Shown here piece after piece: positions 6,272 to 9,185 of a stretch of 9,185 nt of DNA (position 1 is its first letter; each line of letters begins with the position of its first letter). The stretch is from Actinomycetales bacterium. GTDB lineage: Bacteria > Actinomycetota > Actinomycetes > Actinomycetales > Cellulomonadaceae. The stretch spans positions 1 to 9,185 of the forward strand of contig JAAYZM010000243.1 in NCBI GenBank assembly GCA_012514835.1. Reading direction: 5' to 3'. The notes beneath the pieces were generated by a model that saw only the letters and a program-made list of their open reading frames with translations, was not told the DNA's origin and searched no databases. The position numbers and the translations under genes are program-made.

Positions 6272-6278
6272 GAAGGAG
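6272..6278 (+). promoter_or_regulatory. Ribosome binding site GAAGGAG of the GH26 gene
   Basis: GAAGGAG lies 5 nt before the GTG at 6284. It decides the start against in-frame codons further upstream that would overlap tadA. Confidence 0.75.
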
Positions 6279-6283
6279 CCGCC

Positions 6284-7360
6284 GTGAACGAGACCGGGCC
6301 GATCGACCACGATGCCACGCCCGCCACGCGCGCGCTCCTCGAACGCCTCGCGGCCGGCGTGGGCGAGCACGTGCTGTTCGGGCACCAGGACACGCTCGCG
6401 ACCGGCCAGACGTGGGCCGCCGAGCCCGGCCGCTCCGACGTGCTCGACGTGACCGGCCGGCACGCCGCCGTCGCGGGCTTCGACGTGGGACGCATCGAGC
6501 TGGGTGCCGACGCGAACATCGACGGCGTGCGCTTCGACGACATGGTGCGGCTCGTGCGCGAGGCCCACGAGCGCGGGCAGATCGTCACGATCAGCTGGCA
6601 CTCCGTGAACCCGATCACCGAGGGCGGGTACGCGGACAACCTCGCGCCCGACTCCATCGCGCGCGTGCTCCACGGCGGGGATCGGCACTCGACGCTGCTG
6701 GACTGGCTCGACCGCTTCGCCGCCTTCAACGCGCGCCTCGTGGACGCCGACGGCGAGCGCATCCCCTACGTGTTCCGGCCGTACCACGAGCACACCGGCG
6801 ACTGGTTCTGGTGGGGCCTCGGCGCACCCGGCAACACGCCCGAGCAGTACGCGGCGCTGTGGCACACCACCTTCGACTACCTGCGCGGGCGCGGCGTGCA
6901 CAACGTGCTGTGGTCCCTCTCGCCAGACCGGTCGCGGATCTCGCTCGACCGGTTCGAGTCGGACTTCCTTGCTGGGTACCCCGGGGATGCGTACGTGGAT
7001 GTGCTGGGTCTCGACGACTACCGGGACCTCGGGCGGGCTCCCGTGTCGCTCGAGCAGCAGCGCGCGGACCTGATCGCCTCGCTCGAAGGGCTCGTCGCGA
7101 TCGCGGACGCGCGCGGGAAGATCGCGGCGCTCACCGAGGCTGGCGTGGCGCACTCGGCCTCGCACCCGTGGACGGGTCACCTGCTGCCCGCCCTGAAGGC
7201 CTCGCCCGCGACCCGTCGCGTCGCGTGGGCGTTGTTCTGGCGCAACGCCCCCGACTCGAGCGACGCGCCCTGGATCCCCCTGCCCGGCACGCACGCCGGG
7301 GACGACCTCGCGCGCATGGCCGAGGACCCCTTCGTGCGCTTCGGCCCCGCCGCCGACTGA
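6284..7360 (+). CDS. Glycoside hydrolase family 26 protein, probable beta-mannanase, no signal peptide
   Basis: GH26 enzymes are retaining hydrolases, mostly endo-beta-1,4-mannanases. The 358 residues show the family's landmarks: FGHQDTLATG at 32-41 (compare GHQ near the N-terminus), TISWHSVNP at 102-110, the acid/base segment RPYHEHTGDWFWWG at 165-178 with E169, a LWSLSPD strand at 209-215, and the nucleophile segment ALTEAG at 282-287 with E285. The N-terminus (VNETGPIDHDATPATRALLERL) is hydrophilic, with no signal peptide, lipobox or accessory carbohydrate-binding module. The enzyme is therefore probably cytoplasmic and acts on imported oligosaccharides. The start is a GTG with GAAGGAG 5 nt before it. 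It follows tadA by 40 bp. Exact specificity (mannan, xylan or mixed glucan) cannot be read from sequence alone. Confidence 0.88.
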   Translation: MNETGPIDHDATPATRALLERLAAGVGEHVLFGHQDTLATGQTWAAEPGRSDVLDVTGRHAAVAGFDVGRIELGADANIDGVRFDDMVRLVREAHERGQIVTISWHSVNPITEGGYADNLAPDSIARVLHGGDRHSTLLDWLDRFAAFNARLVDADGERIPYVFRPYHEHTGDWFWWGLGAPGNTPEQYAALWHTTFDYLRGRGVHNVLWSLSPDRSRISLDRFESDFLAGYPGDAYVDVLGLDDYRDLGRAPVSLEQQRADLIASLEGLVAIADARGKIAALTEAGVAHSASHPWTGHLLPALKASPATRRVAWALFWRNAPDSSDAPWIPLPGTHAGDDLARMAEDPFVRFGPAAD

Positions 7361-7390
7361 CCCCGCTTCGGCCCTGCGTTTCGGGTCAGT
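7356..7390 (+). terminator. Inverted repeat at the end of the GH26 gene
   Basis: Perfect 8-bp arms ACTGACCC (7356-7363, holding the TGA stop) and GGGTCAGT (7383-7390) enclose a 19-nt loop. No T-run follows. It may terminate or protect the GH26 message, but it also covers the -35 area of the downstream tRNA promoter. Confidence 0.35.
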
Positions 7391-7412
7391 GCCCGGGAGC
7401 AGGTATCCTGCT
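7380..7412 (+). promoter_or_regulatory. Putative promoter of tRNA-Ser
   Basis: TATCCT at 7404-7409 is a good -10 lying 24 bp before the tRNA, which leaves a short leader. A weak -35 (TTTCGG/TCGGGT) lies about 17 bp upstream. The -10 sits inside the perfect palindrome AGCAGG-TAT-CCTGCT (7398-7412). Confidence 0.5.
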
Positions 7413-7433
7413 TCGGCTGGCTCGTCCAGCGTA

Positions 7434-7519
7434 GGTAGCGTGTCCGAGCGGCCTAAGGAGCACGCCTCGAAAGCGTGTGTGGTTAACAGCCACCGTGGGT
7501 TCAAATCCCACCGCTACCG
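7434..7519 (+). tRNA. tRNA-Ser, anticodon CGA
   Basis: Acceptor arms GGTAGCG (7434-7440) and CGCTACC (7512-7518) pair fully, with discriminator G at 7519. The anticodon stem CACGC/GCGTG carries the loop CTCGAAA, giving anticodon CGA, which reads UCG serine codons. The T arm is GTGGG-TTCAAAT-CCCAC. The long variable arm (GTGG...CCAC) is the class II hallmark of tRNA-Ser. The length is 86 nt. The next bases are CCC, so the 3' CCA is not encoded. Confidence 0.96.
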
Positions 7520-7524
7520 CCCAC

Positions 7525-7542
7525 CGACGTCGCACGACGTCG
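7525..7542 (+). repeat. Two tandem CGACGTCG palindromes just after the tRNA
   Basis: CGACGTCG occurs at 7525-7532 and 7535-7542, separated by CA, beginning 6 nt past the tRNA. In RNA the pair can fold as one short hairpin (CGACGT/ACGTCG). It may mark the processing region of the tRNA 3' trailer. Confidence 0.6.
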
Positions 7543-7544
7543 AC

Positions 7545-7577
7545 AGCACCCGGACCCACCTCGTGGGCCCGGGTGTT
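7545..7577 (+). terminator. Rho-independent-type terminator of tRNA-Ser
   Basis: Stem CACCCGG-a-CCCAC, loop CTC, GTGGG-c-CCGGGTG (7547-7575) has 12 G/C-rich pairs with one internal mismatch, extended by a G-U and an A-U pair, then ttctcgtctc. The pyrimidine-rich but T-poor tail is normal for high-GC actinobacteria. Confidence 0.8.
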
Positions 7578-7606
7578 CTCGTCTCCGGGCGGTAGAGCAA
7601 GGTGCT

Positions 7607-7649
7607 GGGTGCAGCGTTGTGGCCCTGACACGGCGCTAACGCTGCACCC
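7607..7649 (-). terminator. Long hairpin downstream of arcA
   Basis: Perfect 12-bp arms GGGTGCAGCGTT (7607-7618) and AACGCTGCACCC (7638-7649) enclose 19 nt. Beyond a T-T mismatch, GC/GC extends the stem by two more pairs. It begins 6 nt past the arcA stop, so it most likely ends the arcD-arcA message. No T-tract follows on the minus strand. The tRNA terminator lies about 30 bp away on the other side. Confidence 0.65.
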
Positions 7650-7655
7650 TGCGGC

Positions 7656-8897
7656 TCACCAGTCGACGGGGTCGCGCGTGATCGGGCACGTCATGCAGTG
7701 GCCCCCGCCGCGGCCGCGGCCCAGCTCGGCGCCCACGATCTCGATGACCTCGACGCCCGCCTGGCGCAGCAGCGCGTTGGAGACGGTGTTGCGGTCATAG
7801 GTGAACACGACGCCGGGCTCGACGGCCACGGCGTTGTTGCCGGAGTCCCACTGCTGGCGCTCGGACTCGTAGACGTCCCCGCCGGTCGAGATGGTGCGCA
7901 GGCGGTCGAGCCCCAGGGCTCCCGCCACGACCTCGACGAACCGGCCGGGCCCCTCGTCGATCACGTCGAAGCCGGGTGCGGCGTCGGACGGCACGAGGGT
8001 GAGCGTGTGGACGGCGTCCATGATGCGCGGGTAGAGGGTCACCACGTCGCGGTCCACGAAGGTGAACACGGTGTCGAGGTGCATCGCGGAGCGCAGCTGC
8101 GGCATGCCCGCCACGACCACCTTCGACGCGGCGCCTTCCGCGAACAGGGCGGCCGCGACCTGCGTGATCGCGTGCCGGGAGGTGCGCTCGCTCATCCCCA
8201 TGAGCACCACGCCGTTGCCCACGGGCATGATGTCGCCGCCCTCGAACGTGGCCTGCCCCCAGTCGCGCTCCGGGTCGCCCCACCACACGCGCGAGCCCAC
8301 GAAGTCGGGGTGGAACCCGTAGATCGCCTTGTAGAGCAAGGTCTCGTCGCGGCGCGCGGGAAAGTAGAGCGGGTTGAGCGTGAGCCCGCCGTACAGCCAG
8401 CACGTGGTGTCGCGCGTGTAGAGGGTGTTGGGCAGCGGGGGCATGAGGTACTCGCGCCCGCCGAGCGACTCGCGCGCGAGGTCCACGGCCGGGCGCCGGA
8501 ACTCCTCGGGCAGGTCCGTCGTGGCGAGACCGCCGATCAGCAGCTCCGCGAGCCGCGCGGAGGGCAGCGTCTCGAGGTACTCGCGCGTGCTGTCCTCGAG
8601 CCCGAGCCCCACCTGCTCGGGCACGATCTTGCGGTCAAGCACCCAGTCGCGCGCGCCGGGCACCTCGAGCGTCGCCGCGAGGACGTCGTGCAGCTCGACC
8701 ACGTCCACGTCGCGCGCGCGCAGCTCGGTCACGAACGCGGCGTGGTCGCGCTGGGCGTTCTCGACCCACAGGACGTCGTCGAACAGCAGGTCGCTGCTGT
8801 TGGACGGCGTGAGGCGCCGGTGCGCGAGCCCCGGGCGGCACACCATCACCTTGCGCAACCGCCCCACCTCAGAGTGCACGCCGTACAGCTCGCTCAT
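7656..8897 (-). CDS. arcA: Arginine deiminase
   Basis: Hydrolyses L-arginine to citrulline and ammonia, the first step of the arginine deiminase pathway, in the cytoplasm. The 413 residues match the family length. Motifs of the guanidino-group modifying fold are present: NTLYTRDT at 157-164, FEGGD at 218-222, HLDTVFTF at 273-280 with the catalytic His, NNAVAVEPG near 354-362, and GGHCMTCPITR at 398-408 with the nucleophile C401. The ATG at 8897 is chosen over an upstream in-frame start at 8951, since AAGGAGGAG precedes it (AGGAGG with 6-nt spacing) and the family begins with a short peptide before GVHSEVGRLRKVMVCRPG. It lies 28 bp after the arcD-like gene, clearly one operon. Neither arcB nor arcC is in view. 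Confidence 0.97.
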   Translation of the reverse strand: MSELYGVHSEVGRLRKVMVCRPGLAHRRLTPSNSSDLLFDDVLWVENAQRDHAAFVTELRARDVDVVELHDVLAATLEVPGARDWVLDRKIVPEQVGLGLEDSTREYLETLPSARLAELLIGGLATTDLPEEFRRPAVDLARESLGGREYLMPPLPNTLYTRDTTCWLYGGLTLNPLYFPARRDETLLYKAIYGFHPDFVGSRVWWGDPERDWGQATFEGGDIMPVGNGVVLMGMSERTSRHAITQVAAALFAEGAASKVVVAGMPQLRSAMHLDTVFTFVDRDVVTLYPRIMDAVHTLTLVPSDAAPGFDVIDEGPGRFVEVVAGALGLDRLRTISTGGDVYESERQQWDSGNNAVAVEPGVVFTYDRNTVSNALLRQAGVEVIEIVGAELGRGRGGGHCMTCPITRDPVDW

Positions 8898-8901
8898 GAG
8901 A

Positions 8902-8910
8902 CTCCTCCTT
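8902..8910 (-). promoter_or_regulatory. Strong ribosome binding site of arcA
   Basis: The minus strand reads AAGGAGGAG, with AGGAGG 6 nt before the ATG at 8897. It is the strongest Shine-Dalgarno I noticed in the window and fixes the arcA start. Confidence 0.85.
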
Positions 8911-8925
8911 CGCGTCGGGTCCAGT

Positions 8926-9185
8926 TCACAAGGGGATGCGTCCGGTAGCAAGACCGACGACGCCGACGACGGCGCCCACGACGACGACGGCGAACGCGAC
9001 CGACTCCGCCCTCGCGAAGACCCTCTGGCCGTGCTCGCGGCGGGCCCGCACGTAGAGCACGGTGAGCGGCGCGAGGATCACGGTCGAGAGCAGCAAGAAC
9101 TTCAGGCCCGCCGCGACGAACAAGAACGCGGTGTATCCCACAGCGAGACCAGCCACCACGGCTTGCCGCCGTCGGACAGCCTTCC
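8926..9185 (-). CDS. arcD: Basic amino acid antiporter C-terminus (arginine-ornithine type), cut by the window edge
   Basis: The frame is open to the window edge; the last 86 codons and a TGA stop are seen. The visible part holds three hydrophobic segments: VVAGLAVGYTAFLFVAAGL, then KFLLLSTVILAPLTVLYVRARRE, then VAFAVVVVGAVVGVVGLATG. The pattern AAGLKFLLLS...APLTVLY.RARRE ...GLATG matches the last helices of APA-family basic amino acid/polyamine antiporters such as ArcD. Position 28 bp before arcA supports arginine/ornithine exchange. With so little of the protein visible, another APC-superfamily amino acid transporter remains possible. The true start lies outside the window. Confidence 0.75.
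   Translation of the reverse strand, partial: KAVRRRQAVVAGLAVGYTAFLFVAAGLKFLLLSTVILAPLTVLYVRARREHGQRVFARAESVAFAVVVVGAVVGVVGLATGRIPL

Noticed and set aside
6245..7504. Minus-strand open frame of 419 codons
   Set aside because: It is antisense to the GH26 gene and runs through the tRNA-Ser gene.
7587..7650. Possible second tRNA (GGTAGAGCA resembles a D arm)
   Set aside because: No matching acceptor, anticodon or T arm can be formed around it.
7698..8948. Plus-strand open frame of 416 codons
   Set aside because: It is antisense to arcA, which has full family motifs and a strong ribosome site.

Overview
The window is high-GC DNA with strong G/C preference at third codon positions. It has leaderless-looking starts, GTG starts, a TANNNT-type promoter hexamer and gene families typical of Actinobacteria. 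I infer a Micrococcales-type organism (Cellulomonadaceae, Promicromonosporaceae or Sanguibacter relatives), but no rRNA or other decisive marker is present.

Layout, left to right. (1) 1-1048, minus: the 5' part of an acetyl-CoA synthetase gene whose reading frame breaks near 277, as if two bases were lost from a CGCG tract. (2) 1049-1118: a short regulatory gap with a leaderless promoter hexamer and an 11-bp inverted repeat. (3) 1119 to about 2279, minus: a protein with a degenerate GGDEF-like domain and a Pro/Ser-rich tail. (4) 2227-5073, plus: a 948-residue protein in which an ECF sigma factor, a zinc-finger anti-sigma domain, hydrophobic membrane segments, a Gly/Ala linker, an Asp-rich repeat and three cysteine-paired beta-sandwich modules are one polypeptide. 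(5) 5070-5705, minus: upp (uracil salvage), whose stop codon shares a CTAG with the stop of the sigma gene. (6) 5746-6243, plus: tadA (tRNA adenosine deaminase), divergent from upp across only 40 bp. (7) 6284-7360, plus: a GH26 glycoside hydrolase with no signal peptide. (8) 7434-7519, plus: tRNA-Ser(CGA), followed by a hairpin terminator. (9) 7656-8897, minus, arcA (arginine deiminase), and 8926 to beyond 9185, minus, the C-terminal end of an arcD-like antiporter. These two form an arcD-arcA operon that ends in a long hairpin.

The most interesting object is the sigma/anti-sigma/sensor fusion at 2227-5073. It looks like a complete one-protein signalling device: an outer sensor could act through the membrane on a sigma factor that its own zinc-finger domain restrains. 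Beside it and divergent lies a gene for a GGDEF-like protein that lacks the catalytic acidic residues. The rest is housekeeping (acetate activation, pyrimidine salvage, tRNA editing, tRNA-Ser), arginine catabolism and mannan-type oligosaccharide use. Three genes (acs, upp, tadA) have a TANNNT or near-TANNNT hexamer exactly 6 nt before the start codon, which suggests leaderless transcripts.
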